From contig DFJW01000094.1 of the NCBI GenBank assembly GCA_002373775.1, positions 1 to 6,886 of the forward strand: 6,886 nucleotides of DNA. The letters are read 5' to 3'. The position numbers and the translations under genes are program-made. Within the stretch, counting starts at the first letter, position 1; each line of letters opens with the position of its first letter. The notes under the pieces are model-generated. The model saw only the letters and a list, made by a program, of their open reading frames with translations. It was not told the DNA's origin and did not search any database. The DNA is from Ruminococcus flavefaciens (GTDB lineage Bacteria; Bacillota; Clostridia; Oscillospirales; Ruminococcaceae). Of this stretch, positions 1-6,718 are shown one piece after another.

Positions 1-50
1 TTTCCGTCATAGCTGGCGGAAAGTCCGCTGCATTCAAGTATCTTTTTCAA
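1..50 (-). CDS. 5' end of an ABC transporter ATP-binding protein, probably the zinc importer ATPase (ZnuC-like); partial, runs off the window
   Basis: Only the first 16 codons are present, reading MKKILECSGLSASYDG, with the next codon split by the window edge. The LSASYDG stretch resembles the start of ABC ATPases, where an aromatic residue (Tyr14 here, the A-loop) stacks on ATP ahead of the Walker A motif. The start is a TTG at 48-50 that overlaps the znuA stop as TTGA. It is supported by a GGGAGG ribosome binding site at 58-63 with a 7-base spacer; no ATG or GTG in this frame fits as well. The family usually follows the binding protein or permease in zinc/manganese importers, where the ATPase powers uptake from the cytoplasmic face. 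The Walker motifs lie outside the window, so the family call rests on a short match plus position. Confidence 0.7.
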   Translation of the reverse strand, partial: MKKILECSGLSASYDG

Positions 51-1063
51 TATAATGCCTCCCTGAGATTATTCAGATTGTTCTGCATGAGGTCAAGGTA
101 AGTCACGCCGCTTTCGAAGTCGTCCTTCGATACATTGTGACATGAATGTAGGGTGAGCATATCAGCACCCGTTGCGTCGCACAGTTTTTCAGCCAGTTTT
201 TTTGTTGAGAATTCAAGGCAGAAGACCGTGTCGATATCGTGTTCGAGTATCTCATCAATGAGGAACGCCATGGTGTATACAGAAGGTTCCGATTCCGAAC
301 TGCATCCGCTGAAAGCCGCATAGTACTTCAGACCGTAATCGTGTGCGAGGTAGCGGAAGGGGAAACGGTCACCGATCACAATGGTATTTTCGGGTGCTGC
401 CGCTGTCATATCGCTGAATTCATGGTCAAGCTCATCCAGCTTTTCCGAATAGCTCTCCGCATTGCTGCTGAACTCTCCGGCTTTTTCCGGGAACTTTTCG
501 CAGAGCACGCTGCTGATGCCGTTCACGCAAAGAGCTGCATTGCGCGGAGAAGTCCAGATGTGTTCATCGAATTCCTCCTCTTCTTCATCATGTTCGTGGT
601 CATGTTCATCGCCGTCTTCATCATCATCGTCATGGTCGTGGTGATGTTCGTGACTGTGACCGGTAGGGGAAGCACCTTCGACTTCCTCTTCTTCAAGTGG
701 ATCTATATAGTCGAAAAGGCGGATGATCTCTATGTCATCCGTGTCTATGGAATCAAGTATCTTGTCCACCCAGACTTCGCCTTCGCCGCCGATGTACACG
801 AAGACGTCGCATTGCTGTATCTTTGCGATATCAAGCGGAGTCGGTTCATATGAATGAGCCTCAGCCCCCGGACAGAGCAGCATGGTTATATCAGCGTCGT
901 CTCCGGTCACTCCGCGCACGAAATCATAGGGCGGAAAGCTTGTAGTTACGACTGAGAGCTCTCCGTCCTTCTTTTTCTCCCAGCTGCAACCGCTGAGGAT
1001 CGCCGGAAGCATCCCGGCAGCTGTCAGAGCTGCGGTGAAAAGTGAAATTGATCTGCGCCTCAT
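47..1063 (-). CDS. znuA: Zinc ABC transporter substrate-binding lipoprotein (ZnuA/AdcA-like, cluster A-I)
   Basis: Captures zinc outside the membrane and hands it to an ABC permease. The 338-residue product starts with a lipoprotein signal: basic MRRR, a hydrophobic stretch, then the lipobox LSGC, with Cys26 as the lipidated residue. The metal site expected in this family is visible as His70 (in AEAHSYEP), His168 (in DEHIW) and His241 (in LAHDYG). A three-histidine site favours zinc over manganese. Residues about 136-168 form a long loop of His, Asp and Glu, the histidine-rich loop typical of zinc binders and absent from most manganese binders. The gene overlaps the Fur-family gene upstream (ATGA) and the ATPase downstream (TTGA), so it is the middle of an operon. 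Length is normal for the family and nothing looks broken. Zinc specificity is inferred from the loop and ligands; the family assignment is firm. Confidence 0.92.
   Translation of the reverse strand: MRRRSISLFTAALTAAGMLPAILSGCSWEKKKDGELSVVTTSFPPYDFVRGVTGDDADITMLLCPGAEAHSYEPTPLDIAKIQQCDVFVYIGGEGEVWVDKILDSIDTDDIEIIRLFDYIDPLEEEEVEGASPTGHSHEHHHDHDDDDEDGDEHDHEHDEEEEEFDEHIWTSPRNAALCVNGISSVLCEKFPEKAGEFSSNAESYSEKLDELDHEFSDMTAAAPENTIVIGDRFPFRYLAHDYGLKYYAAFSGCSSESEPSVYTMAFLIDEILEHDIDTVFCLEFSTKKLAEKLCDATGADMLTLHSCHNVSKDDFESGVTYLDLMQNNLNNLREALY
58..63 (-). promoter_or_regulatory. Ribosome binding site for the TTG-started ABC ATPase gene
   Basis: GGGAGG on the minus strand, inside the last codons of znuA, 7 bases before TTG at 48-50. 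It decides the unusual TTG start and shows that the ATPase is translated by coupling to znuA. Confidence 0.7.
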
Positions 1064-1479
1064 TTGTTTTCAGCCTCCGCACAGTCAGAGCAAATGCCGT
1101 AGAATACGGTCTTTGAGGGATCAATCACGAATCCGTGGTGTTCGCGGATATGGTCGTTGATCTCCATGAGATGACTGCAATTAATGTGTATGAGCTTGTC
1201 ACAGCGGACGCATTTCAGGTGAAAGTGCTCACTGCATCCGTTATCGCCGATATACTGATAGCATGCGCCGGTCTTGCCGTCGATGACGTACTTTCTTACA
1301 AGTCCCTGATCCACGAGTTTATCAAGACGGCGATATATAGTAGCCACGCCCACAGGAGTTCCTTCAGCCGAAAGATAAGCGCTTATGGTCGGGACATTGG
1401 TGTGTTTATCTTTATTCTCAATGAGATAATCGAGAAGCTTTTCCTTTTGTCTGGTATTATATTCAGAATCGCGTTTCAT
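1060..1479 (-). CDS. Fur-family metal-responsive transcriptional repressor (probable Zur)
   Basis: A 139-residue, full-length Fur-family repressor that should bind DNA as a dimer when loaded with metal. The N-terminal winged helix covers about residues 8-75, with the recognition-helix segment VATIYRRLDKL at 45-55. The C-terminal dimerisation domain carries two CxxC pairs, Cys90/Cys93 and Cys130/Cys133, which hold the structural zinc in this family. His85 and His87 (SEHFH) are candidate regulatory metal ligands, with Asp79 and His26 as possible partners by eye alignment to PerR. At the place where PerR has Asp104 this protein has His98, which argues against a PerR role. The ATG at 1477-1479 is preceded by GGAGGA at 1483-1488, a rather short spacer. 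Being the first gene of the znuA operon points to zinc sensing; iron (Fur) cannot be excluded from sequence alone. Confidence 0.9.
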   Translation of the reverse strand: MKRDSEYNTRQKEKLLDYLIENKDKHTNVPTISAYLSAEGTPVGVATIYRRLDKLVDQGLVRKYVIDGKTGACYQYIGDNGCSEHFHLKCVRCDKLIHINCSHLMEINDHIREHHGFVIDPSKTVFYGICSDCAEAENK

Positions 1480-1482
1480 ATG

Positions 1483-1488
1483 TCCTCC
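1483..1488 (-). promoter_or_regulatory. Ribosome binding site of the Fur-family gene
   Basis: GGAGGA on the minus strand, 3 bases from ATG at 1477-1479 (4 counting only GGAGG). The spacing is tight, but no later in-frame ATG with a better site is evident. Confidence 0.6.
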
Positions 1489-1492
1489 AATA

Positions 1493-1507
1493 TGAAAATG
1501 ATTTTCA
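1493..1507. promoter_or_regulatory. Fur-family operator (7-1-7 inverted repeat)
   Basis: TGAAAATGATTTTCA is a perfect 7-1-7 inverted repeat, the architecture of Fur, PerR and Zur boxes in Firmicutes. It is nested in a wider imperfect symmetry: TATGAAA at 1491-1497 mirrors TTTCATA at 1509-1515. It sits just downstream of the -10 element of the operon promoter and spans or abuts the predicted transcription start near 1508. A bound dimer there would block initiation, so autorepression of the regulator/znuA operon is expected. Confidence 0.8.
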
Positions 1508-1514
1508 ATTTCAT

Positions 1515-1543
1515 ATTATAACATACAGCTACTGATTTGTCAA
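1515..1543 (-). promoter_or_regulatory. Consensus sigma-A promoter of the Fur-family/znuA operon
   Basis: On the minus strand, -35 TTGACA (1538-1543) and -10 TATAAT (1515-1520) are both perfect, with an optimal 17-base spacer. The predicted start near 1508 gives a leader of about 28 bases. A promoter this strong next to a Fur-family operator fits a repressed uptake operon. Confidence 0.88.
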
Positions 1544-1572
1544 TAGCTGTGATCGTGAGTTTTGAAATTATT

Positions 1573-1599
1573 TGTAACACTTTACATGTCCGTGCCGTA
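1573..1599 (+). promoter_or_regulatory. Candidate ECF-type promoter overlapping the sigma-A promoter
   Basis: TGTAAC (1573-1578) and CGTA (1596-1599) are 17 bases apart. The pattern resembles ECF promoters such as the Bacillus sigma-W type (TGAAAC, 16 bases, CGTA). It lies upstream of an ECF-like sigma gene, as expected for autoregulation. The spacer is one base long by that standard and the motif is short, so this is tentative. Confidence 0.35.
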
Positions 1600-1609
1600 T
1601 GTGTATAAT
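1581..1609 (+). promoter_or_regulatory. Sigma-A-type promoter of the sigma-factor operon
   Basis: TTTACA at 1581-1586 and a perfect TATAAT at 1604-1609, separated by 17 bases. The predicted start near 1616 gives a leader of about 37 bases to the ATG at 1653. It diverges from the znuA operon promoter, the two -35 elements lying about 37 bases apart. Confidence 0.72.
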
Positions 1610-1639
1610 GAAAGCAGATCTGTTTGAATCAATGATGAA

Positions 1640-1645
1640 GGGAGG
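1640..1645 (+). promoter_or_regulatory. Ribosome binding site of the sigma-factor gene
   Basis: GGGAGG, 7 bases before ATG at 1653-1655, fixing that start. Confidence 0.75.
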
Positions 1646-1652
1646 ATGCTGA

Positions 1653-2204
1653 ATGAATGACAGCGAACTGAGAGAGCTGCTGCGCGATTCGCCGGATTCC
1701 GGACGCCGTGCAGTATTTGACGAATACTATAATTATGTATATGCCATAGTTCTTCGCATCCTTCGCGGACATGCCGGCGAACGGGACATAGAAGAATGTG
1801 TTGTCGATGTTTTCTCGGACGTACTGCTGCATCTTGATCCTGAACGGGAAAGCACCTTCAAATCCTACATAGGAACGGTTGCAAAGCGCGATGCCATAAG
1901 CAGACTGAGAAATGTCAGAAAGCAGACTTTACGGAATGTACCGGCTGAGTCGGACGAACTCGGTGAACTTGTTTGCGGTGATGATATAGCGGCAGATGCG
2001 GAAAACTCTATCGTCACCGATCTGCTGATGAAAGCAGTTGCGGAACTCGGCGAGCCGGATTCAGTCATCATTGTCCAGAAATACTTCTATGATAGAAAGT
2101 CGGACGAGATAGGCAGGATAGTGGGGATGTCACCCACAGCAGTGCGCGTAAGATGTATGCGTGCAATGAAAAAACTCAGGAAAGCCCTTGACGGCTTGAT
2201 ATGA
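1653..2204 (+). CDS. RNA polymerase sigma-70 family factor, ECF-like
   Basis: A 183-residue protein with the two-domain layout of ECF sigma factors. Region 2 (about residues 21-90) includes FDEYYNYVYAIVLRILRG, the acidic DIEECVVDVFSDVLLHL helix that contacts core polymerase, and STFKSYIGTVAKRDAISRLRN, which would melt the -10 element. An acidic linker (about 95-120) leads to region 4 (about 122-178). There the helix-turn-helix IGRIVGMSPTAVRVRCMRAMKKL reads the -35 element. No sigma-1 or region 3 domain is present. The downstream membrane protein, 16 bases away in the same operon, is the likely anti-sigma partner. The stimulus and regulon cannot be told from the sequence beyond possible autoregulation. 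Confidence 0.88.
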   Translation: MNDSELRELLRDSPDSGRRAVFDEYYNYVYAIVLRILRGHAGERDIEECVVDVFSDVLLHLDPERESTFKSYIGTVAKRDAISRLRNVRKQTLRNVPAESDELGELVCGDDIAADAENSIVTDLLMKAVAELGEPDSVIIVQKYFYDRKSDEIGRIVGMSPTAVRVRCMRAMKKLRKALDGLI

Positions 2205-2205
2205 A

Positions 2206-2211
2206 AAGGAG
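2206..2211 (+). promoter_or_regulatory. Ribosome binding site of the putative anti-sigma gene
   Basis: AAGGAG directly after the sigma-factor stop, 9 bases before ATG at 2221. It supports that start and co-transcription of the pair. Confidence 0.65.
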
Positions 2212-2220
2212 TGAGCCAAA

Positions 2221-3357
2221 ATGTTAAGTAAGAGGAGAATAACAGATATTATGAGAAATGCAGACGATAAGGCTGTCGAGAAGATAACAGAGGCTTATCC
2301 GCAGGCAGACCGTGATAAAATGGAAGATATGTATTCCAGAGTTGAAAAGCATATGAATGAAGGAAATAATGTATACGGCGAAGAAGTCCGAGGCGTGGAA
2401 AAGTACAGGCGGCGCAGTGCATGGAAGACTGTTCCGGCGGCGATCGTGTGCATAGCGGTTGCCGGAGGAGCGATAGGCGGAGGTGCAGCAATCATCAGGC
2501 ACAATAACGGCACATCAGCACAGACGGATGTATCTGCGGACACTTCTGAGTATGAAGAAATGTTGTCTGAGGAAGAGGAGAAACTGTCCGAGGATATCCG
2601 TAAAACTGAGGAAGAGTACGAAAGATCACTCACCGAAGTAACGGAAGTTCCTGAAGAAGCACCGGTAACTGAGGCTTTCGTTCCGGAGGAGATCAGTGAA
2701 GAAGAGCAGAGGCAGATCGAAGAGAACGTTTCGGAAATGAGCGGAGAAGCTGACTATTCGAAGCAGGAGATATATGATCTTTGCTGTAGTGCAGACAAAT
2801 TTGACAACGTATCCTACAGCAGGACGATCGACACATACAGGAGCACTATTGCTTACGACGATACTCTGGGCGTTCTTTCCATTTACGATGCTATCGTTCC
2901 CGGAAGCGAGAGCATGCTGACAAAAGAGGCACATGATTACTATTACAAAGGAAATGCGATATCATTCATGATATGTCAGGAGGACAGTTCACAGAACGAT
3001 CTTGTGTGCATTTCTCCTGAAAGAGACTGCGTCTTCTATGGCAGTGCCATGGCAGAAGATTACCTCAGTGACTTCGATTCATGGGAAGTTACAGGAGTAT
3101 TAAATGACGCGGTTATCATAGAAGGAACAGGCGGTCCTTACGAGAACGTCAGCAGTTTCCGTATCGCTGTCGATCCTGAGAACGGAACCACGTTAAAAGC
3201 AACTCTCAACTTTAACAATTTCAGCCTTGAGCTGGACGATTTCGCTTATGGCGACGATGCAGAAAAGCCGATGACGCCTTCCGAATTCAAGGCGTTCATA
3301 AAGGAAAACGAAAGCGAAGGCCTTTACGACATAGACTTAAGCTTCCTTGACGAATAA
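2221..3357 (+). CDS. Single-pass membrane protein, putative anti-sigma factor of the adjacent ECF-like sigma
   Basis: The 378-residue product has three parts. Residues 1-69 are a charged, mostly helical segment predicted to be cytoplasmic. One hydrophobic span lies at about 70-92, flanked on its N side by KYRRR, which by the positive-inside rule puts the N terminus in the cytoplasm. Residues 93-378 should be outside: first a Glu/Ser/Thr-rich linker (about 100-180, possible coiled coil), then a domain at about 183-345. That domain has alternating short strands and ends in DPENGTTLKATLNFNNFSLE, reminiscent of RseB/LolA-like sensor folds. No zinc-type anti-sigma (HxxxCxxC) motif is seen. The role as anti-sigma is inferred from operon position right after the sigma gene and from topology; no known family was recognised by sequence. 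A non-regulatory envelope protein is the alternative. Confidence 0.65.
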   Translation: MLSKRRITDIMRNADDKAVEKITEAYPQADRDKMEDMYSRVEKHMNEGNNVYGEEVRGVEKYRRRSAWKTVPAAIVCIAVAGGAIGGGAAIIRHNNGTSAQTDVSADTSEYEEMLSEEEEKLSEDIRKTEEEYERSLTEVTEVPEEAPVTEAFVPEEISEEEQRQIEENVSEMSGEADYSKQEIYDLCCSADKFDNVSYSRTIDTYRSTIAYDDTLGVLSIYDAIVPGSESMLTKEAHDYYYKGNAISFMICQEDSSQNDLVCISPERDCVFYGSAMAEDYLSDFDSWEVTGVLNDAVIIEGTGGPYENVSSFRIAVDPENGTTLKATLNFNNFSLELDDFAYGDDAEKPMTPSEFKAFIKENESEGLYDIDLSFLDE

Positions 3358-3364
3358 AAAAACA

Positions 3365-3395
3365 GACGGTATCATGCGAAATGCGTGATACCGTC
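3365..3395. terminator. Bidirectional intrinsic terminator shared by the anti-sigma operon and clpB
   Basis: A 10-bp perfect stem, GACGGTATCA (3365-3374) with TGATACCGTC (3386-3395), lies between the two convergent stops. On the minus strand it is followed by TG and seven Ts (3356-3362), a strong U-tract for clpB that overlaps the anti-sigma stop codon. On the plus strand the tail is only ATTTTAT, so termination there is probably weaker. Further pairing (G-U plus two G-C) can extend the plus-strand stem. Confidence 0.85.
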
Positions 3396-3408
3396 ATTTT
3401 ATCGGCTG

Positions 3409-6006
3409 TTATTCTGCTGTGAGTTTTCCGTTTTCATCGAGGTCGATATCTATGGTATCGCCTGCGGAGAGGTCACCGCCGATGAGACGCTTTGCCACAA
3501 GAGTTTCGACCTTGCTCTGGATGAATCTTCTCAGCGGACGGGCACCGAAATTCGGATCATATCCGCATTCAACGATGAATTCCTTAGCCTTGTCGCTGAC
3601 ATTCAGCCTGATGTGCTTGTCGTCAAGACGCTTTCTGAGATCGTCGAGCATCAGATCAACTATCTTGATTATCTCATCCTTTGTGAGAGGCTTGTAGAAT
3701 ATCATCTCATCGAGACGGTTGAGGAATTCCGGACGGAAGCTCTTTTTCAGCAGGGCGTCAACTTTTGCTCTTGCTTCTTCGGATATCTCACCGTCAGCAC
3801 CGATGCCGTCGAGAATAAACGGAGAACCGAGGTTCGATGTGAGTATGATTATGGTATTCTTGAAATCCACAGTGCGTCCCTGAGAGTCAGTGATGCGTCC
3901 GTCGTCAAGCACCTGGAGCAGGATGTTGAACACATCCGGATGAGCTTTCTCTATCTCGTCAAAGAGCACTACTGAATACGGCTTTCTGCGGACTGCCTCT
4001 GTGAGCTGACCGCCTTCATCGTATCCGACGTATCCGGGAGGCGCTCCTATGAGACGGCTTACGCTGAATTTCTCCATGTATTCGCTCATATCTATTCGTA
4101 TCATGTTCCTCTCGTCGTCAAAGAGGATCTCTGAAAGTGCTTTTGCAAGCTCAGTCTTTCCGACACCTGTAGGACCGAGGAAGAGGAAGGAACCTATCGG
4201 ACGGTTCGGATCCTGTATTCCTGCACGAGAACGCAGGATAGCTTCGCTGACTTTGGTAACAGCTTCATCCTGACCGATAACCCGCTTATGGAGCAGGTTT
4301 TCGAGACCGAGGATCTTTTCTTTTTCGCCTTCCATTAGTTTGGAGACAGGAATGCCTGTCCAGCGGCAAACTATCTTTGCTATCTCTTCTTCAGTGACCT
4401 TGTCCCTGAGCAGTCTGCCGTCCTTGATGTCATTCTCAGCCTGAGTTTCCAGTTCTTCGAGCTGCTTTTTCAGTTGAGGGAGCTTGCCGTACTTGAGTTC
4501 GGCAGCTTTATTGAGGTCATATTCGCGTTCAGCCTTTTCTATCTGACCGCCCACAGATTCTATCTCCTCACGGAGTTTCTGTACTGCGGAGATATCATTC
4601 TTTTCGTTCTCCCACTTAGCCTTCATGGCTTTGAACTTGTCACGCAGCTCAGTAAGTTCCTTCTGTATCTCATCAAGATGCTCCTTGGATATATTGTCGC
4701 TTTCTTTTTTGAGAGCGGCTTCTTCAATTTCCAGCTGCACTATCTTACGGGAGATGACGTCCAGTTCGGTGGGCATGGAGTCCATTTCCGTCCTGATAGT
4801 AGCGCAGGCTTCATCAATGAGGTCGATCGCTTTATCGGGGAGGAAACGGTCTGTAATGTAACGGTTGGAGAGGACTGCTGCCGAAATGAGAGCGCTGTCC
4901 TGTATCTTGACGCCGTGGAACACTTCGTATCTCTCTTTGAGTCCGCGCAGTATGGATATCGTATCTTCAACTGTAGGCTCATCAACCATTACAGGCTGGA
5001 AACGTCTTTCGAGAGCAGGATCCTTTTCGATATACTGTCTGTATTCGTTAAGTGTTGTAGCACCGATGCAGTGCAGTTCACCTCTTGCCAGCATGGGCTT
5101 GAGCAGGTTGCCGGCATCCATTGCGCCGTCAGTTTTTCCTGCACCGACAATGGTGTGCAGCTCATCTATGAACAGGAGTATCTGACCGTTGCTGTTTTTT
5201 ATTTCATTGAGTACAGCTTTCAGACGCTCTTCGAATTCACCGCGGTACTTTGCACCGGCTACCAGTGCGCCCATATCCAGCGCGAATACCTTGCGGTCCT
5301 TCAAGCTGTCCGGAACGTCTCCTGCGACGATACGGAGTGCAAGTCCTTCAGCAATGGCAGTTTTGCCGACACCGGGTTCGCCTATGAGTACGGGGTTGTT
5401 CTTGGTCTTTCGTGAGAGTATCCTTATGACATTTCTTATCTCGCTGTCACGTCCTATTACGGGATCAAGCTTGTTCTTTCTGGCGAGCCCTACAAGTTCC
5501 TGACCGTATTTAGTGAGGACGTCGTAAGTATCTTCTGGATTTTCATTGGTCACTCTTGTATTTCCGCGAACAGACATAAGTGCGCTGAGGAAGCTGTCGC
5601 GTGTGATATTGAAAGTACTGAGCAGCTTGCTGATGCTGCGTTCCTTTGAGTCGATGAGGGAGAGCATGAGGTGTTCTACAGACACGAATTCGTCCTTCAT
5701 ATTCTCAGCGATGCTCTCGGCATTTGTTAGCACGCGGTCAGCGTCACCGGAAAGACCGACATTGCTGCTCCTTCCGCTGCCTGTAACTTTAGGCAGCATA
5801 TTGATGAGCTTGCCGGTCTCTGATTCGAGGATATCCGGATCAATGTTCATCTTCCTGAGAAGCTGAGGGATGAGACCGTTTTCCTGTGAGAGCAGACCTG
5901 AGAGCAGGTGGACCGGTTCGATTATCTGGTTCGACTGCATAACTGCAATGCTCTGAGCCTTTCTGATGGCATCAACTGTTCTCTGTGTGTATTTTTCAGC
6001 ATTCAT
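3409..6006 (-). CDS. clpB: ATP-dependent disaggregase ClpB (Hsp100)
   Basis: Hexameric cytoplasmic chaperone that threads aggregated proteins through its pore, working with DnaK/DnaJ/GrpE. At 865 residues it has family length. The N domain covers about 1-145. NBD1 has Walker A GEPGVGKT (209-216), Walker B LLFIDE (277-282), the pore loop KYRGEF with Tyr254, and the Arg-finger pair RR at 334-335. The coiled-coil middle domain (about 405-530), with the conserved KYGKLP around 505-510, marks ClpB rather than ClpA or ClpC. NBD2 has Walker A GPTGVGKT (611-618), pore loop GYVGYDEGG (658-666), Walker B VVLFDE (679-684) and sensor-2 GARPLRR (821-827). All catalytic motifs are intact. AGGAGG at 6014-6019, 7 bases upstream, fixes the ATG. 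It lies 48 bases after a ribbon-helix-helix gene on the same strand, with no CIRCE or CtsR box visible in the gap. Confidence 0.98.
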   Translation of the reverse strand: MNAEKYTQRTVDAIRKAQSIAVMQSNQIIEPVHLLSGLLSQENGLIPQLLRKMNIDPDILESETGKLINMLPKVTGSGRSSNVGLSGDADRVLTNAESIAENMKDEFVSVEHLMLSLIDSKERSISKLLSTFNITRDSFLSALMSVRGNTRVTNENPEDTYDVLTKYGQELVGLARKNKLDPVIGRDSEIRNVIRILSRKTKNNPVLIGEPGVGKTAIAEGLALRIVAGDVPDSLKDRKVFALDMGALVAGAKYRGEFEERLKAVLNEIKNSNGQILLFIDELHTIVGAGKTDGAMDAGNLLKPMLARGELHCIGATTLNEYRQYIEKDPALERRFQPVMVDEPTVEDTISILRGLKERYEVFHGVKIQDSALISAAVLSNRYITDRFLPDKAIDLIDEACATIRTEMDSMPTELDVISRKIVQLEIEEAALKKESDNISKEHLDEIQKELTELRDKFKAMKAKWENEKNDISAVQKLREEIESVGGQIEKAEREYDLNKAAELKYGKLPQLKKQLEELETQAENDIKDGRLLRDKVTEEEIAKIVCRWTGIPVSKLMEGEKEKILGLENLLHKRVIGQDEAVTKVSEAILRSRAGIQDPNRPIGSFLFLGPTGVGKTELAKALSEILFDDERNMIRIDMSEYMEKFSVSRLIGAPPGYVGYDEGGQLTEAVRRKPYSVVLFDEIEKAHPDVFNILLQVLDDGRITDSQGRTVDFKNTIIILTSNLGSPFILDGIGADGEISEEARAKVDALLKKSFRPEFLNRLDEMIFYKPLTKDEIIKIVDLMLDDLRKRLDDKHIRLNVSDKAKEFIVECGYDPNFGARPLRRFIQSKVETLVAKRLIGGDLSAGDTIDIDLDENGKLTAE

Positions 6007-6013
6007 ATTTATA

Positions 6014-6019
6014 CCTCCT
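6014..6019 (-). promoter_or_regulatory. Ribosome binding site of clpB
   Basis: AGGAGG on the minus strand (in the longer match GAGGAGGT), 7 bases before ATG at 6004-6006. Confidence 0.8.
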
Positions 6020-6054
6020 CTGGGTGTAATGTGGATATACTATATGATACGGGA

Positions 6055-6696
6055 CTACAATACATATTCATCGAGCATCTTTCTGTAGTTTTTCTCAAAT
6101 CCGGGCGCATATTTGCCGAAGTCCTGAGGCATGGCGAAATAGGTCTGGATGGACTGGTTTATGTCGTTGAGGTACCGGCTGATAGCCTCGCCGGTTTGCT
6201 CATCGCTGAGAGACGGATTGAATAGCTTCCTCTGAAAAGAGCCGCTGCTTAGTTCGTAGACATAACCGCTGCGTCCTTTTTCTTTCAGAAGGCTGCTTTC
6301 AAGTCTTACGCGGTAGGCGAAAAAGTTGTTGAACATATTTATAAGCGTCTGGCTCTGAGTCCGGATGCGGATCTTCAGAGTGCCGAGGTATACGTCCGGA
6401 GAACGTTCGAGTTCGACTTTGTAGTTGATAGTCGGGCGGTACTTGTATTCCAGCGCAGTCCTGAGAGTCATCAGCGATGCTGACCTCTGCTGCTGGATAT
6501 GGAAACTGTTGTTTATCATTTCGGAAACCGAATCAAAAATATCCCGCATCCTCATTTCTGGGGTAACGCATGAGAGGTGTTCGGCGAGTATCTGATTTAT
6601 AAGGTTAGAGCGGCTGGTGCCCAGCTTGTAAGCTTCCTTATCCACGGCTTTGATGACATCATCCATAAGCACAAGGCTGTAGACACTTCGTTTCAT
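6055..6696 (-). CDS. Ribbon-helix-helix domain protein of unknown function, upstream of clpB
   Basis: A 213-residue protein. Residues about 3-41 fit a ribbon-helix-helix DNA-binding fold of the CopG/Arc kind: a short strand RSVYSLVL, a helix DDVIKAVDKEAYKLG, the turn GTSRSN and a second helix LINQILAEHL. The remaining 165 residues are not recognised. They contain a likely beta-rich centre (about 88-112, YRPTINYKVELE and LGTLKIRIRTQ), an aromatic segment MFNNFFAYRV (121-130) and a C-terminal helical part rich in Tyr and Phe. The start is ATG at 6694-6696, with GGAGGTGA at 6702-6709 well placed. A GTG further upstream lies inside that ribosome binding site and is not a credible start. A strong promoter precedes the gene and clpB follows after 48 bases, so it probably heads a two-gene unit and may regulate it. 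DNA binding is inferred; the role is unknown. Confidence 0.72.
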   Translation of the reverse strand: MKRSVYSLVLMDDVIKAVDKEAYKLGTSRSNLINQILAEHLSCVTPEMRMRDIFDSVSEMINNSFHIQQQRSASLMTLRTALEYKYRPTINYKVELERSPDVYLGTLKIRIRTQSQTLINMFNNFFAYRVRLESSLLKEKGRSGYVYELSSGSFQRKLFNPSLSDEQTGEAISRYLNDINQSIQTYFAMPQDFGKYAPGFEKNYRKMLDEYVL

Positions 6697-6701
6697 CTTT
6701 A

Positions 6702-6709
6702 TCACCTCC
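6702..6709 (-). promoter_or_regulatory. Ribosome binding site that fixes the ATG start of the ribbon-helix-helix gene
   Basis: GGAGGTGA on the minus strand; GGAGG ends 8 bases before ATG at 6694-6696. The in-frame GTG at 6709-6711 overlaps the first base of this site and so cannot be the start. Confidence 0.8.
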
Positions 6710-6718
6710 ACTGTTTAT

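Noticed and set aside
462..644. Possible tandem repeat or CRISPR-like pattern in the His-rich loop coding sequence
   Set aside because: The repetition comes from His, Asp and Glu codons. There are no regular repeat/spacer units.
239..853. Plus-strand open frame of 204 codons opposite znuA
   Set aside because: Antisense to a clear lipoprotein gene. Its valine/isoleucine/methionine-rich middle is the reverse reading of the His/Asp-rich loop, and it has no ribosome binding site.
3385..3975. Plus-strand open frame of 196 codons opposite the 3' end of clpB
   Set aside because: It would begin inside the shared terminator, lacks a ribosome binding site and mirrors the clpB reading frame.
4474..5415. 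Plus-strand open frame of 313 codons opposite clpB
   Set aside because: The length is explained by codon bias of clpB on the other strand. The translation is Phe/Cys-rich with no recognisable domain, and there is no promoter or ribosome binding site.
6007..6054. CIRCE (TTAGCACTC inverted repeat) or CtsR (GGTCAAA direct repeat) operator before clpB
   Set aside because: Neither motif is present in the gap, nor in front of the upstream gene.
6007..6073. A separate clpB promoter using the TATCAT hexamer at 6044-6049 on the minus strand
   Set aside because: No acceptable -35 at 16-18 bases (GATGAA or similar) and no extended -10 element.
6697..6711. GTG start at 6709-6711 for the ribbon-helix-helix gene
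   Set aside because: The GTG overlaps the GGAGGTGA ribosome binding site and almost no transcript leader lies before it. The ATG at 6694-6696 is ideally spaced.
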